From positions 984,537,637 to 984,601,636 of the forward strand of contig CM066034.1 in the NCBI GenBank assembly GCA_033557465.1: a stretch of DNA of 64,000 nt, written 5' to 3'. This document shows positions 20,811 to 31,214 of this stretch, in pieces. The position numbers were made by a program, and so were the translations under genes. Under the pieces are notes generated by a model. It was given only the letters and a program-made list of their open reading frames with translations, was not told the origin of the DNA and searched no databases. Within the stretch, counting starts at the first letter, position 1, and each line of letters starts with the position of its first letter. Source of the stretch: Ichthyophis bannanicus (taxonomy: Eukaryota > Chordata > Amphibia > Gymnophiona > Ichthyophiidae).

Positions 20811-21012
20811 CTATATAGTGCCACTCCTCCTCCCCTTCTTCCTACCCTGTCTTTTCTGAATATAGTCTGGTATAGTTACATCCCAGTCATGGTTTTCTGT
20901 GAAGCATGTTTCTGTAACTTCCACTAAATGCAAGTCAGCCTCTCCCATTAAAGCCTCAGCATCTGGGATGTTATTTCCTATGCGACGGGCATTTATACAC
21001 ACCACTTTCCAT
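20811..21012 (-). pseudogene. CR1 ORF2 endonuclease N-terminus
   Basis: The minus strand reads MVCINARRIGNNIPDAEAL, then EADLHLVEVTETCFTENHDW and VTIPDY. This is the first endonuclease block of CR1-clade ORF2, with the Asn of CINAR and the Glu of VTETC at catalytic positions. It is cut off at about 20811 by an L2 tail. Confidence 0.8.
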
Positions 21013-21023
21013 ATGTTGCCTCT

Positions 21024-21936
21024 TTTATTTTTATTTATTTATTTATTTAACTATTTCTTTTATACCGCCCCTTCCAGAGATCAAGGGCGGTTTACATATA
21101 ACAGGTTAACAGTCTTGTACACAGTTTGTATACATTTTACATAGAACAATAGAAATCAACTATTTACATTGAACATTGTACATAGAACAATAGAAATCAA
21201 CTATTTACATTGAACAGTAAATATATTAAAGAAAAACAATAAGCAGAGACATCTTTTAAGTATTAAAGCAAGAACTTTGTAGGTATTAAAGCAAACACAT
21301 CAAACTTTTTACAAATGTATATTTACAGTGTGTGGTGTGTGTGTTGTGTGGGGCAGATATTGGTGTAGGTGTTGGAATTTAGTTCCTTTTTTTTTTGTCG
21401 TCTTTGAGGCGTGTGAGTGGGGGGGGGGGGTAGGCTTGTGTTTATATTGTTTGGGTTAAGGGAGTTTGTGCATGTGTGACCAGGTTTGTTGTGGAGCTAG
21501 CTTTGGGGTAGTAGGGGACTTCGAAGTGTTCAGTGAACAGGTAGGTCTTTAATTCTTTTCTGAATTGGAAGAGGTCTCTTATGGTGCGAAGTTCAATAGG
21601 GAGGTCGTTCCAGAGTGTAGGGGCAGTGAATGAGAATGCTCTGGAGCTAGTGGTGTTCTTAGTTTTGCGGATGGTTTTAGGTATGATGAGCGAGTGGGCC
21701 GCGTTTTGTCTGAGGGTCCTTGTTGAAGTTGGAGATTGCAGTAATGTGGATAAGTGTGAGGGGGTTATGTCGTTTATGAGTTTATAGGTTGTTAGGATGA
21801 TTTTATATTTAATTCTACTGTTTATAGGGAGCCAGTGGAGGTCTAGCAGTATAGGGGTTACGTGATCTGTTAGGGGAGCTTTAGCAATCACTTTTGCACA
21901 GATGTTTTGTGCTCTTTGCAGAAGAGCACAAAACAT
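21024..21936 (-). mobile_element. L2-like LINE 3' end with RT C-terminus
   Basis: The minus frame 21442-21936 encodes LLQRAQNICAKVIAKAPLTD, LLDLHWLPINSRIKYKI and PTLWNDLPIELRTIRDLFQ, the C-terminus of L2-like RT, without stops over 164 codons. The 3' UTR follows and ends in an AAATAAATAAATAAATAA tail at 21024-21050 after a CCGCCC...GGGCGG hairpin. It interrupts CR1 between the endonuclease and ORF1. Confidence 0.85.
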
Positions 21937-21959
21937 TTATACATTAATGTCTTTTACCC

Positions 21960-22992
21960 ATTTCCATAAAGGTGTTTAATATTTCACTTACCTGGGGGCT
22001 TTCTTCACCCATTCCCAGTGAATCCAATTTAAAGCCCTCTTCAGTAGATTAGCCAGTCTGCTACTGAAGACACGTTGACCTTTCTTGGACAGATGGACGC
22101 CATCTCTGCTCTGCAACCCTTGGAACAGCATCCCATGGTCCTGGAAACCAAAACGTTCTCTGACACCATCCACGCAGCCAGGCATTCATCTCCAGGATGC
22201 AAGCTTCTTTACTTTGGCCTTCACCCTCAATAAGGAGGATTTAAGACAACACCACCTGCGTCCCTATCTGCTTCACCCTCTGTCCCAGAGCCATGAAGTC
22301 ACTTTTAATATGCTCAGAGGGATACCTGGCAGTATCATTTGTGCTGACATGGATTAGCAAGATTGGGTAATAGTGAATGGGCTTGATGAGTCTCGGCAAA
22401 CTCTCCGTAACATCTCTGATTTTGGCACCTGGCAGACAGCATACCTCTCTGGACACCAAGTCTGGTCAGCAGATGGATGCCTCAATACCCCTCAGAAGAC
22501 AGTCACCAACCACTACTACCCTTCACTTCCTTGTGGTCACTGTTTCTGTAATTTTGGGGTGCTCGAGCTCTGGTTCTTCCCTTTCCAGGGATGTTTTCAC
22601 CTCCTCCACTTCCAGGGCACCATAATGGTTCTTCAGTTCAAGGGCTGGAGAAGTTGGATTGGTGATTCAACAGGCCCTGGTGATTTGTGTCCAACCTTCG
22701 TCATTCTCTAGGCTCCCATATTCTCCTCTCCTGGAGAGCTTGGATGTTGCAAGAAGCATCTTATTAATGTACTTCTCACTATCTTGAATGCTCCTCAGCC
22801 TCGCCACCTCCTCTCTGAGTTCCTCCACTTGTTTCCTGGGAGCTTCAGCATGCAGGCATCCTGCACATGGAACCTGGCATTGGGACCTCTATCTGGACAG
22901 AGGCAGAAGCTGTGATGGTGACAACAGCTTTGGCGATACAATTTTTCCCAGCTATTGTTCAGTTGGTAGAACTTAGGTATCTGTTGAAACAA
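21960..22992 (-). pseudogene. CR1 ORF1 remnant with SGNH esterase domain
   Basis: Minus-strand reading shows the three SGNH-hydrolase blocks in order: VVGDCLLRG near 22490-22515 (normally GDS, here with Cys), LLIHVSTNDTA near 22320-22350 (normally GxND) and RDGVHLSKKGQRVFSSRL near 22060-22110 (the D-x-x-H block). Upstream, 22795-22992 holds the N-terminal CxxC-like and coiled-coil region (ACMLKLPG...). From family knowledge CR1 ORF1 often carries such an esterase, thought to help the ribonucleoprotein at membranes. Stops between the blocks and the altered Ser and Gly show decay. Confidence 0.75.
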
Positions 22993-23067
22993 AAGAGAGA
23001 GAGACCTACCAAAGTACCAGCCAGTTACCCAACTGTCCTTTCAGAGAAAAAGCAGTTAAATCTCTTA

Positions 23068-23517
23068 TCTCCAGGAACAAGCAGGAATGAGTCTTCACAT
23101 ATGGGTACGTCGGTACCGACGGAGTCTGCGTGGGAACGCTTCCCAGCGTCCAATCAGAAAGTTGTTGGAAGCATCCCAACACGCCTGCATGCTGCCTTCC
23201 CGCCTTCCCAACTGCCTCTCCTCAGTTTTCGTTTTTCCGCGGAGCCGGCAGGACGTCCTCCTGTCACTGCAGAAAATTCTTCTTTTATTTTTTATTTTTC
23301 TTGTGGTCGCGGCTGCCTTCCCCGACGACACCGGTACCGCCGGTGTTTCTTTTTTCTTTCTTGTAAAATTTTTCCTTTTTAAGGAATATATTTTTTCTTC
23401 CTTAGTGTCTCACGGTTCTCAGGCCTTCTAGGCCTCTCCTTTTTCCTTCATGGAACCGCCAGCCACTTTCCCCAAGAAATGTACAAACTGTGGCAGTACA
23501 ACTTTATTTTTAGACGT
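23068..23517 (+). mobile_element. DIRS family A, 5' terminal fragment
   Basis: From TCTCCAGGAACAAGCAGGAA to about 23517 it matches the first 450 bases of the element at 28567, including the GTCGGTACCGAC palindrome at about 23110 and a gag start with C-x2-C (KKCTNCGSTTL). After 23517 the match ends abruptly. Only the 5' end is present. Confidence 0.85.
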
Positions 23518-23574
23518 ACATATTTAAAGGGGGCATGGCTTGGACCTGCCTCCAAAACACTATTCTACAGCCAT

Positions 23575-24238
23575 AATTTATATTTATTTATTCATTTAAC
23601 AGCTCTTATATACCGCGCTCTTTGTTATCAGTGCGGTTCACATTCAACAATATATTACTCAGACAGTTAAGACCTGACCTAAGTTTACAGATAACAGGGA
23701 ACATAACATGGATATGAACTGGGGGAAACTATTTACATTTAAACAGATATCGTAATGGTGTTCTATTTACAGTAAAGTACATCTTACAGCAGTACAGTTC
23801 TATATGGTCTGTGTTACATATTCTATAAGAGACATATTTGGTTAATCGTAGTAGGGATTGAGTTGTTGGAGGGAGGAGCTGAGGCGTTGTTAAGTTGCGA
23901 GAAGTGCATAAGTAATTGTTGGTGCTTGAGGGCTTTTCTGAATTGCATAAGGTCGCTGATTGATCTGATGCTGGGAGGGAGCTTGTTCCAGCATCTGGGG
24001 GCATAGGACGCAAATGCTCTATTATTGGTTAATTGAGTCCATTTTGTGGAATCACTAGGGATATCTAGCGTATTTTCGGCTAATGATCTCCTGGATCTAT
24101 TGTTCGCGGTGAGGGTGAGAAGAGATGAGATTGAGGAGGGCGAAATTTTATTAATGGCTTTGAAAGTAATGAGAAGGGCTTTATATGAAATCCTGCAACT
24201 TAATAATGCTTCCAAAATAAATTCAGTCACACTTTACT
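23575..24238 (-). mobile_element. L2-like LINE 3' end with RT C-terminus
   Basis: The minus frame 23823-24230 encodes LLSCRISYKALLITFKAINK, CWNKLPPSIRSISDLMQFRK and ALKHQQLLMHFSQL, the L2-like C-terminus. The 3' UTR continues leftward to an ACCGCACTGATAACAAAGAG...GCGGTA stem and an AATAAATATAAAT tail near 23578. 5'-truncated. Confidence 0.85.
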
Positions 24239-24474
24239 AAGTCTGAGAATGAAAATTATGCTTAAAATTGTTTATTGACTAGATTTCAATTTATACTACT
24301 GGGTCAGTACATATGATCTTGACTTCTGAAGTGCTAAGGATATGCGAATTATAATGGGAAGGGATCTCAATTTAAACCATAAATTACTAAAATACATGTA
24401 CGTCTTTGACTGGATTTGTGATAAATCTGTTTTTGTTTGAACAGTACTTGTTGTTCAGACAAAACAAATAATGA

Positions 24475-25530
24475 ATGATGCAATTTGAAGGTGCTATTGT
24501 GTCATACATTCTCTTACTTCATCATACCTCTCCTTCCTGTCCCGATCTTGCCCCATTGAACTCCTGTCTTTCATCTGTTGCAAACTGGCTCACCACTAAC
24601 TGTCTTCACCTAAATCTTACTAAGACTCTTGCCATTTGGTTCACCTATGGTGGTCCTTCCCCCTCTCTAGCCCCTTCTTTCTCTGACTCTCCGGTCCCAC
24701 TAGTCTCCAACTTTCGGTACTTAGGTGTCCACTTTGATTCTGATCTTTCTTTTCACACTCCCCATATCACTAAAACTTCTTTCTTTTTTCTTCGTCAAAT
24801 TCGTTCAGTTCGCCCTTTTCTCTCTCCTTCAGCCCTGACCACACTGGTATTATCTTTAGTTATGTCACGAGTAGATTTCTCCAATTCATTGTTCCTTGTT
24901 CTCCCTAAAAATCAGGTAATCAGACTTCAAAGAATATAGAATACTGCTGCACGCCTTGTCACACATTCCACTCTCCGGGATCATGTCACTCCTGTTGCCT
25001 GTTTCATTTCGTTCTCAATTTAAGCTCTTGACCCTGTTACATAAAGTTTACCATACTAGCACCCCATCGTATCTGATTGATCTCCTCTCCTTTCACTCCC
25101 CTAGGTATGCACCCCGCTCTTTCCACCTCAATCGTCTTGCCCTTCCTTCCCCTTCCCGTGCCCACTTGCAGCTTACCCGTCTTTCTGCTTTTTACTTTGC
25201 TGGTCCTGCTCTTTGGAATTCTCTCCCCTCTTCCCTCCGTCTGGAACCACAATATGTCACTTTCAAACAACCTCAAGACCCATCTGTTCTCCCTAGCATT
25301 TAATGTTCCTTCTCCTTTTGTATGAGTTTACCCCTTTTTGTATATTAGATTTGCCTTTTGTATCTCGTCCCGTCTCTATTATCTTTTTCTTATTCTGTCC
25401 TTTATAATTTTGTACATTTCCTTTCTTTTTACCGGCTTCGGCCAAATTTTTATGTATTTTATTATTGTACACCGCCTTGATTGATATAGAAAGGCGGTTT
25501 TTATCAAATGATTAAACCTTAAACCTTATA
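24475..25530 (+). mobile_element. L2-like LINE, RT C-terminal half and 3' end
   Basis: The frame 24475-24939 encodes NWLTTNCLHLNLTKTLAIWF, FRYLGVHFDSDLSFH and SRVDFSNSLFLVLPKNQVI, closely like the 13.0-13.5 kb copy. Frame changes follow, with NTAARLVTHSTLRDHVTPV near 24940 and a WNSLPSSLR block near 25215-25245. The 3' UTR has a CCGCCTTGATTG...AAAGGCGG hairpin near 25471-25498 and an A-rich TTAAACC tail. 5'-truncated and inactive. Confidence 0.85.
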
Positions 25531-25716
25531 CATGATATGAATTGCATCATGTTATTCCTAGAAGTCATAGATGATGCAATCCTAACTCAGTTTAATTACA
25601 TCACTTTGCTGAAAAACTTGCATATTTTTTTTTAATGCACATGACCTGTCAGTAGTATTTTGGCTGTAGACCAGTTTTCTCGGTGTTTGTTTTTTTCCAT
25701 TTAGTCAAAGTGAGAG

Positions 25717-26850
25717 ATGCCTTGTAATTGTTTGAACAATGCAGATCACTTCTGCTGCATTTGTGTTGAAGTGATTTTTGCATCAGAAAAACTCTTGATC
25801 AAGAAAGCCTACCACCTTTACTTTGGCTGCAGAATTGGAGATCAGGACAAGAGCTGGGCCCCACACATATGCTGCAACACTTGTGCAACAAATCTTCACC
25901 AGTGGTTGAATAGAAAAAGGAAATTCATACCTTTTGCAGCACCAATAATTTGGACAGAGCCAACAGATCATATCAGCAATTGTTACTTCTGCATGGTGCT
26001 CCCTGTTGGGAAAGGTTTGTCGAAGAAAAACATGGACTGTGCAGTATCAAAACGTTCCATCAGCTATATGCCCAGTACCCCACGGAGAAGGACTGCTGGT
26101 TCCTGTTGCTCCAGAATTATTCTCACTTGAATCAGATGAGGAAGAGGATGTGGATGAAACGTCTGGTCCCAAACTATCAATGTCACATGACCCAGATTTG
26201 CTCCCATTCTCATCCTCTGAACCATACCTCTTAACACAAAGTGAACTGAATGACCTTGTCAGGGATTTGGAACTACTTAAGAGTAAGGCAGAGCTGTTGA
26301 GCACCAGACTGCAACAGTGGAATCTCCTGTCAGGTGGTGATAGGGTTTACATGTTCCATGAATGTCAAAAGGATCTTATTACATTCTTCTTCATGGAAGC
26401 TGATCTTGTAGCCTACAACAACATTGATGGTCTTATGGCAGCCCTCAGCATCATTCATCATCTAGATGTGTGGGGACTGTTCATCGATTCATCGAAGAGG
26501 AGTCTTAAAGCTGTTTTACTGCATAATATTTTGCCATCAATTCCAGTTGGCCACACAATCCATATGAAGGAAACCTATGACAATATAAAACAGCTGTTGA
26601 GATGCATAAACTATGACCAATTGGCAGCTTTGTAGTGATTTGCTCTGTCATTGCTGTGTTGCTCTGTCTGCAGACTGGATACACAAAGTACTGCTGTTTC
26701 CTCTGTGAACGGGACAGTCGTGCGAAAGATTCCCACAACAAGAGAGTTTGACCACTCCAACAGTCATTGGAGCCTGGAAAGAAATTTGTGCAGCATCTAC
26801 CACTTGTTGAATCAAGGAAGATTTTGTTACCACCATTACACATTAGCCTA
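25717..26850 (+). pseudogene. Unrecognised Cys-rich protein family, N-terminal part (broken)
   Basis: The ATG at 25717 opens a frame with regularly spaced Cys (MPCNCLNN...HFCCICVE, then HICCNTCATNLHQW and NCYFCMV), which looks like a zinc-binding module over about the first 100 residues. A one-base frameshift near 26030 moves the reading to the frame ending at 26635, with an acidic run (SLESDEEEDVDE) and helical blocks (ELNDLVRDLELLKSKAELL, WGLFIDSSKRSLKAVLLH, HMKETYDNIKQLL). After a stop the next frame continues LQTGYTKYCCFLCERDSR up to about 26850. There a CR1 insertion cuts it; the rest is at 34076-34811. The sequence just before the ATG ends in TTTTTTTCCATTTAG, a good 3' splice site, so the parent gene may be spliced. 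I cannot name the family. Confidence 0.6.
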
Positions 26851-28475
26851 GGATGGTATTTAAAGGTGATACTGCGGAAGAATTGAAAGAAATATCGATG
26901 CACCGGAAAGATGTATTACAACTATTTGATAAACTGAAGAGTAGCAAATCACCTGGACTGGATGGTATACATCCAAGGGTGTTGAAAGAACTGAAATATG
27001 AGATTGCAGACCTGCTATTAGTAATCTGTGAACTATCATTAAAATCATCTGTAATACCTGAAGATTGGAGGATCGCCAATGTAACGCTAATTTTTAAAAA
27101 GGGTTCCAGGGGTGATCTGGGAAACTACAGACTGGTGAGCCTGATGTCAGTACCAGGAAAAATGGTAGAAACCATCATAAAGAATAAAATTACTCATCAT
27201 GTAGATAGTCATGGGTTAATGAGAGCCAGCCAATATGGCTTTAGACAAGGAAGATCTTGTCTTACTAATCTGTTATGTTTTTTTGAAGGTGTGAATAATC
27301 AGGTAGATAAAGGTGAGTCGATTTATATAGTGTATCTGGTCTTTCAGAAAGCCTTTGACAAGGTCCCTCAACAGAGACTTTTGACAAAACTAAAAATTCA
27401 TGGGATAGGAGGCAGTGTACTATTGTGGATCAGGAACTGGTTAAAAGATAGAAAGCAGAGGGTAGGGCTAAATGGCAAATTTTCCAAATGGAGAAAGGTG
27501 AATAGCGGAGTACCCCAGGGATCAGTGCTGGGTCTGCTGCTTTTTAACATATTCATAAATGACCTGGAAAAGGGAAAAGCGAGTGAGGTTGTCAAATTTG
27601 CAGATGATGCAAAACTATTTAAAGTTGTTAAAAGCCAAGAGGATTGTGGAAAATTGCAAGAGGATCTTGATAAATTGGAAGATTGGGCATCCAAATGGCA
27701 GATGAAATTTAATGTGGACAAGTGCAAAGCTATGCACCTAGGAAAGAACAACCCAAACTATGGTTACATGATGCAAGGTTCCACATTGGGAACCACCACC
27801 CAGGAAAAGGTTTTGGCGTCATCGTGGATAAAATGTTAAAATCCTCCGCCCAGTGTGCAGCGGCAGCCAAGAGAGCAAATAGAATGCTAGGTATCATAAG
27901 TAAAGGAATGGAAAATAAAACAAAGGATATTCTAATGCTTCTGTATTGTTCCATGGTGCGACCGCACCTTGAATATTGTGTGCAATTCTGGTCGCTGTAT
28001 CTTAAAAAGGATATAGCGTTATTAGAAAAGGTACAGAGAAAAGCCACCAAAATGGTAAAGGGGATGGAAGGATACTCCTATGAAGAAAGGCTAAAAAGGT
28101 TAGGGCTCTTCAACCTGGAAAAGAGATAGCTGATGGGAGATATGATAGAGGTCTATAAATTAATGAATGGAGTGGGACGGGTAAACGTAGATCGATTGTT
28201 TTACATCATCAGAATACAAAAAGACTAGGGGACATGCAATGAAGCTACAGGGTAACTTATTTAAGACTAATAAGAGAAAATATTTTGATTACGTGTAATC
28301 AAACTCTGGAATTTGTTATCGGAGGATTTAGTAAAGGCTGTTAGTGTAGCTGGGTTTAAAAAAGGTTTGGACAAGTTCCTGGAGGAAAGCTCCATAAACC
28401 ATTATTAAAAGGGACCCGGGATATCACTGCTTGACCTATGTGGCCTTTTTCTGTCGTCATATTTCTATGTTTTTA
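26851..28475 (+). pseudogene. CR1 LINE ORF2, RT part, 5'-truncated
   Basis: The frame 26853-27839 gives most of a CR1 RT: DKLKSSKSPGLDGIHPRVLK, VIPEDWRIANVTLIFKKGS, RASQYGFRQGRSCLTNLL, VYLVFQKAFDKVPQQRL, GVPQGSVLGLLLFNIFINDL and the catalytic block KFADDAKLF. Near 27820 a frameshift moves it to the frame 27722-28129 (MLKSSAQCAAAAKRANRMLG, MVRPHLEYCVQFWSLYLKK). Later stops and the C-terminal block near 28130-28370 follow, then a CR1 3' UTR ending GTCATATTTCTATGTTTTT near 28475. In the catalytic block the usual FADDTK is FADDAK. The minus-strand copy at 49506-51738 is the same subfamily. Confidence 0.9.
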
Positions 28476-28566
28476 TAAGGGGACTGTTGTAGTTGTTGAT
28501 ATGGAAGGACAGACTAGATAGGCCATGTGGTCTTTTTCTTTCGTCATATTTCTATGTTTCTATGTA
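28476..28566 (+). mobile_element. CR1 3' terminal fragment
   Basis: A second short CR1 end (GACAGACTAGATAGGCCATG...TTTCTATGTTTCTATG) that lies directly against the left end of the DIRS element. Confidence 0.6.
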
Positions 28567-28724
28567 TCTCCAGGAACAAGCAGGAATGAGTCTTCACATA
28601 TGGGTACGTCGGTACCGACGGAGCCTGCGCAGGAACGCTCCCCAGCGTCCAATCAGAAAGCTTTTGGGAGCATCCCTCAGTGCCTGCATGCTGCCTTCCC
28701 ACCTTTCCAACTGTCTCTCCTCAG
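28567..28724 (+). repeat. DIRS family A left inverted terminal repeat
   Basis: Contains GTCGGTACCGAC at 28609-28620 and pairs with 33740-33900 in inverted orientation, with a few differences such as CTCAGTGCCTGC versus GCAGGCGCTGAG. Confidence 0.85.
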
Positions 28725-28946
28725 TTTTCGTTTTTCCACGGAGCCGGCAGGACGTCCTCCTGTCACCACAGAAAATTCTTATTTTTTATTTTTAGTTTTC
28801 TTGTGGTCGCGGCTGTCTTCCCGACGCCACCGGTACCGCCGGTGTTTTTCTTTTCTTTCTTGTAAGATTTTCCTTTTCAACGGAATATTTTTTCTTCATA
28901 GTGCCACGGGGTCTTAGGCCTTTCAGGCCTCCCCTATTTTTCCTTC

Positions 28947-31214
28947 ATGGCCACGAAATGTTCAGTTTGTGGCGGTACAACTTTATGTTTAGACCCTCGA
29001 AGTCGGTGTCTAACCTGTTTGGGTCCTGACAACAGTTTGGTGAGAAGACATCTTCAACATCGAGAATCCCTCGATACACGGTTGCCCTCCAACTTCGGGG
29101 CACCGTCCCCTTCTTCTTCCACTTTGATTCAGGTAACCCACAAACAGTCTGTTAAGACTAGCCAGTCCTCGAGTGGTACGTCTCATGCACAGCATGTAGA
29201 CAGCTCCGGCTTTGCCCTCGATGGCCTCCTGGCTTCAAAACCCCGGCGGGAGTCTTCGGTCTCCAAAGAGGATAAGGGGTTTCAGGTTGTTCCTGGGGTT
29301 CACACCCCACAGAACATACCTGAGCTGTGCACGGTGGTGGCATCCGCTTCGAGCGGTACCGATACCTCTGCATCGGCACTGGTGTTGGATGAAACACTCC
29401 TCACCAGGGATCGTCATCTGGCCTCCTTGGTGCCTTCGGGACCGATGGATACGTCCCAGATTGTCTTTCCCTTATCGGTTCCAACACCGATACTGCCACC
29501 GACGTCGGTACCCTCCAGATGTGCATCGACAGCCTCGCTTCCTTCGATGCCGAGTCTGGAATCGATCTCCAGTTTGGAGGACTGGGTACCGACTCGCCTT
29601 GGTACCGTCTCGCAGCGGTACCGAAGGCTCGGTTCCGATGACTCGGATCCGCAACTCTCGGTTCCCCTGAGGCCGCTTGAGTTGCCACTGGTAGACCTTC
29701 ATTCACCGATATCGGACACGGTACCGAAGTCGGTACCGATGTCTTCATTACCCTCGCAGTCGGTGCCTTCCATGCTTCGCTTCTCAGGCTCCTTACCCTC
29801 GATGCCGAGTTTGGAATCCATTTCTGGTCTGGAAGACTGGGTACCAATAGATTTTGGTATCGACACCGATCGATACCGGTGGCTCGGTACCGAGGATAGC
29901 AGCCGGAGGTTTTCGGTTCCCTCGGTACCGATTGAAGTATCGCTGATGACTACTCCGATGTCTTTGTCGAGCCCGACTCCGACATCAGTACCGGTATTGA
30001 CTTCAGTACCGGTATCCACAGTAGCATCGTGGCAAACTCCTACCATGCTTTTTACAACAGCATCGCTCCATTCTATACCAAGCTTGGAGTCGATACCTGG
30101 CATGGACAATGTGGTAAGGACGGTTGCTGTTCCTGACAACCAGTCCAAGCAACCATCCCTTAAACATTCCACACTGCACCCTGCAGGATTTTCTATTTCT
30201 ATATCTCTGGATAACTCGGTGGGTGCTCAGGCTAGTTCTTTAGATCTAACCTGTCCAAGGGAGATTCCTGTTGGGGATCCCTCTTTTCAGAGTTTCCTCC
30301 TGGATATAGCAAGATCCCTTGCCATTCCTATTCCAGGACATGGTCCTGCACCAGGCTCTGTTTCCACCAAAGCAAAGGACAATATAATGCTTCCTTTGCA
30401 TCATTCCTTGCAGGATCTCCTCCTAGGAATGCGGGAAACACCTTTAAGGGTACCCCCACCTCCCAGAGCAACTGATCTCTTATATCAGGTGCCCCCCTCT
30501 CCAGGGGTCCAAAATACTCAACTTCCTCCTCATTCCATAGTAGTGGAATCAGCAATGAGGCGGATAAAGAGTAAGAAAAAACACTCTTCTTATCCGCCAG
30601 GTCGTGAGTCTAAGACACTAGATGCCTTTGGACGTCAAACCTTCCAGACATCTATGCTTTCTACAAGTATTCTCTCATATATATTTTATATGAGACTTTC
30701 TCTTGAGGAGGTCACAAAGCAATTACATCTTTTGACTCCTTTCCTTCCAGTTTCCAGGAGAACAGACTATTCCTCACTGCTTAAGCATATCCAGAATATC
30801 TCTTGGTTTCTTTCTTGTGCTTCCCTAGACTCTTTTGAGTCTGTTAGCAGGACTTCTGCTATAGCTATAGGGGCACGACGTAGAGCCTGGCTCCAAGCTT
30901 CAGCTTTGGCCAAGTGGGAACAACAACGACTGGGACATACTCCTTGCACTGGAGAAAATCTTTTCAACAAGGAGTCTTTACGTCAGGTTACTCAGTTGTC
31001 CACTGATTTACCTGTTCCTAAGGGTTCTTCTACACCTTATTCTGTCCCAGTAAGTAGGAAATGTCCTACCAAACTTTCTTCCCACAGGAGAAGAAGGTTT
31101 TATTCCTCACTTGCCCATCATACAGATGTTCCCCTACAGGGGAGCCATCGTCCTGGTCTGAAGAATCCAACTTTTCACCAGGCTCAGCAAACCCAGCCTC
31201 TGAAGGGTTTCTGA
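28947..31214 (+). CDS. DIRS family A gag-like protein
   Basis: The 755-residue product has an N-terminal zinc-finger-like motif with C5, C8, C21 and C24 (CSVCGG...CLTCLGPDN). A long Ser/Thr/Pro/Val-rich region follows (about 40-400) in which SVP, SLPSMPSLESIS and LEDWVP recur. The conserved gag domain runs from about 455 to 680 and matches family B block for block: SPGVQNTQLPPHSIVVESAM, SYPPGRESKTLDAFGRQTF, AIGARRRAWLQASALAKWEQ and PCTGENLFNKES. It ends with a basic tail. The ATG at 28947 follows the 5' leader, as in family B. No stops interrupt it. Gag would package element RNA; here it is the only recognisable gene of its element. Confidence 0.85.
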   Translation: MATKCSVCGGTTLCLDPRSRCLTCLGPDNSLVRRHLQHRESLDTRLPSNFGAPSPSSSTLIQVTHKQSVKTSQSSSGTSHAQHVDSSGFALDGLLASKPRRESSVSKEDKGFQVVPGVHTPQNIPELCTVVASASSGTDTSASALVLDETLLTRDRHLASLVPSGPMDTSQIVFPLSVPTPILPPTSVPSRCASTASLPSMPSLESISSLEDWVPTRLGTVSQRYRRLGSDDSDPQLSVPLRPLELPLVDLHSPISDTVPKSVPMSSLPSQSVPSMLRFSGSLPSMPSLESISGLEDWVPIDFGIDTDRYRWLGTEDSSRRFSVPSVPIEVSLMTTPMSLSSPTPTSVPVLTSVPVSTVASWQTPTMLFTTASLHSIPSLESIPGMDNVVRTVAVPDNQSKQPSLKHSTLHPAGFSISISLDNSVGAQASSLDLTCPREIPVGDPSFQSFLLDIARSLAIPIPGHGPAPGSVSTKAKDNIMLPLHHSLQDLLLGMRETPLRVPPPPRATDLLYQVPPSPGVQNTQLPPHSIVVESAMRRIKSKKKHSSYPPGRESKTLDAFGRQTFQTSMLSTSILSYIFYMRLSLEEVTKQLHLLTPFLPVSRRTDYSSLLKHIQNISWFLSCASLDSFESVSRTSAIAIGARRRAWLQASALAKWEQQRLGHTPCTGENLFNKESLRQVTQLSTDLPVPKGSSTPYSVPVSRKCPTKLSSHRRRRFYSSLAHHTDVPLQGSHRPGLKNPTFHQAQQTQPLKGF
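29355..29930 (+). repeat. Cluster of GGTACC palindromes inside gag
   Basis: GGTACC occurs at 29355, 29507, 29585, 29601, 29617, 29720, 29732, 29840, 29886 and 29924, mostly as TCGGTACCG, with an extra copy at 30449. The same hexamer sits in both terminal repeats (28611, 33853) and in the leader (28832). The copies fall in all three codon phases, so they encode Val-Pro, Gly-Thr or Arg-Tyr-Arg in different places. Confidence 0.9.

Larger units (their letters stand above)
18546..23040 (-). mobile_element. CR1 LINE with ORF1 and ORF2 remnants, missing 3' end
   Basis: Minus-strand order from right to left: ORF1 N-terminal region (22795-22990), ORF1 esterase domain (about 22000-22520), endonuclease start (about 20811-21005), RT linker and RT (about 18600-20110). 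The left end stops inside the RT, so the 3' end is missing. Four later insertions split it: L2 tails at 19301-19467, 20648-20800 and 21024-21936, and the fold-back at 19083-19256. The copy at 41592-47401 is close enough to define the empty sites. Confidence 0.85.

Noticed and set aside
29010..30172. Minus-strand open frames opposite family A gag
   Set aside because: Low stop frequency follows from the repeated GGTACC-rich sequence; no independent protein signal.
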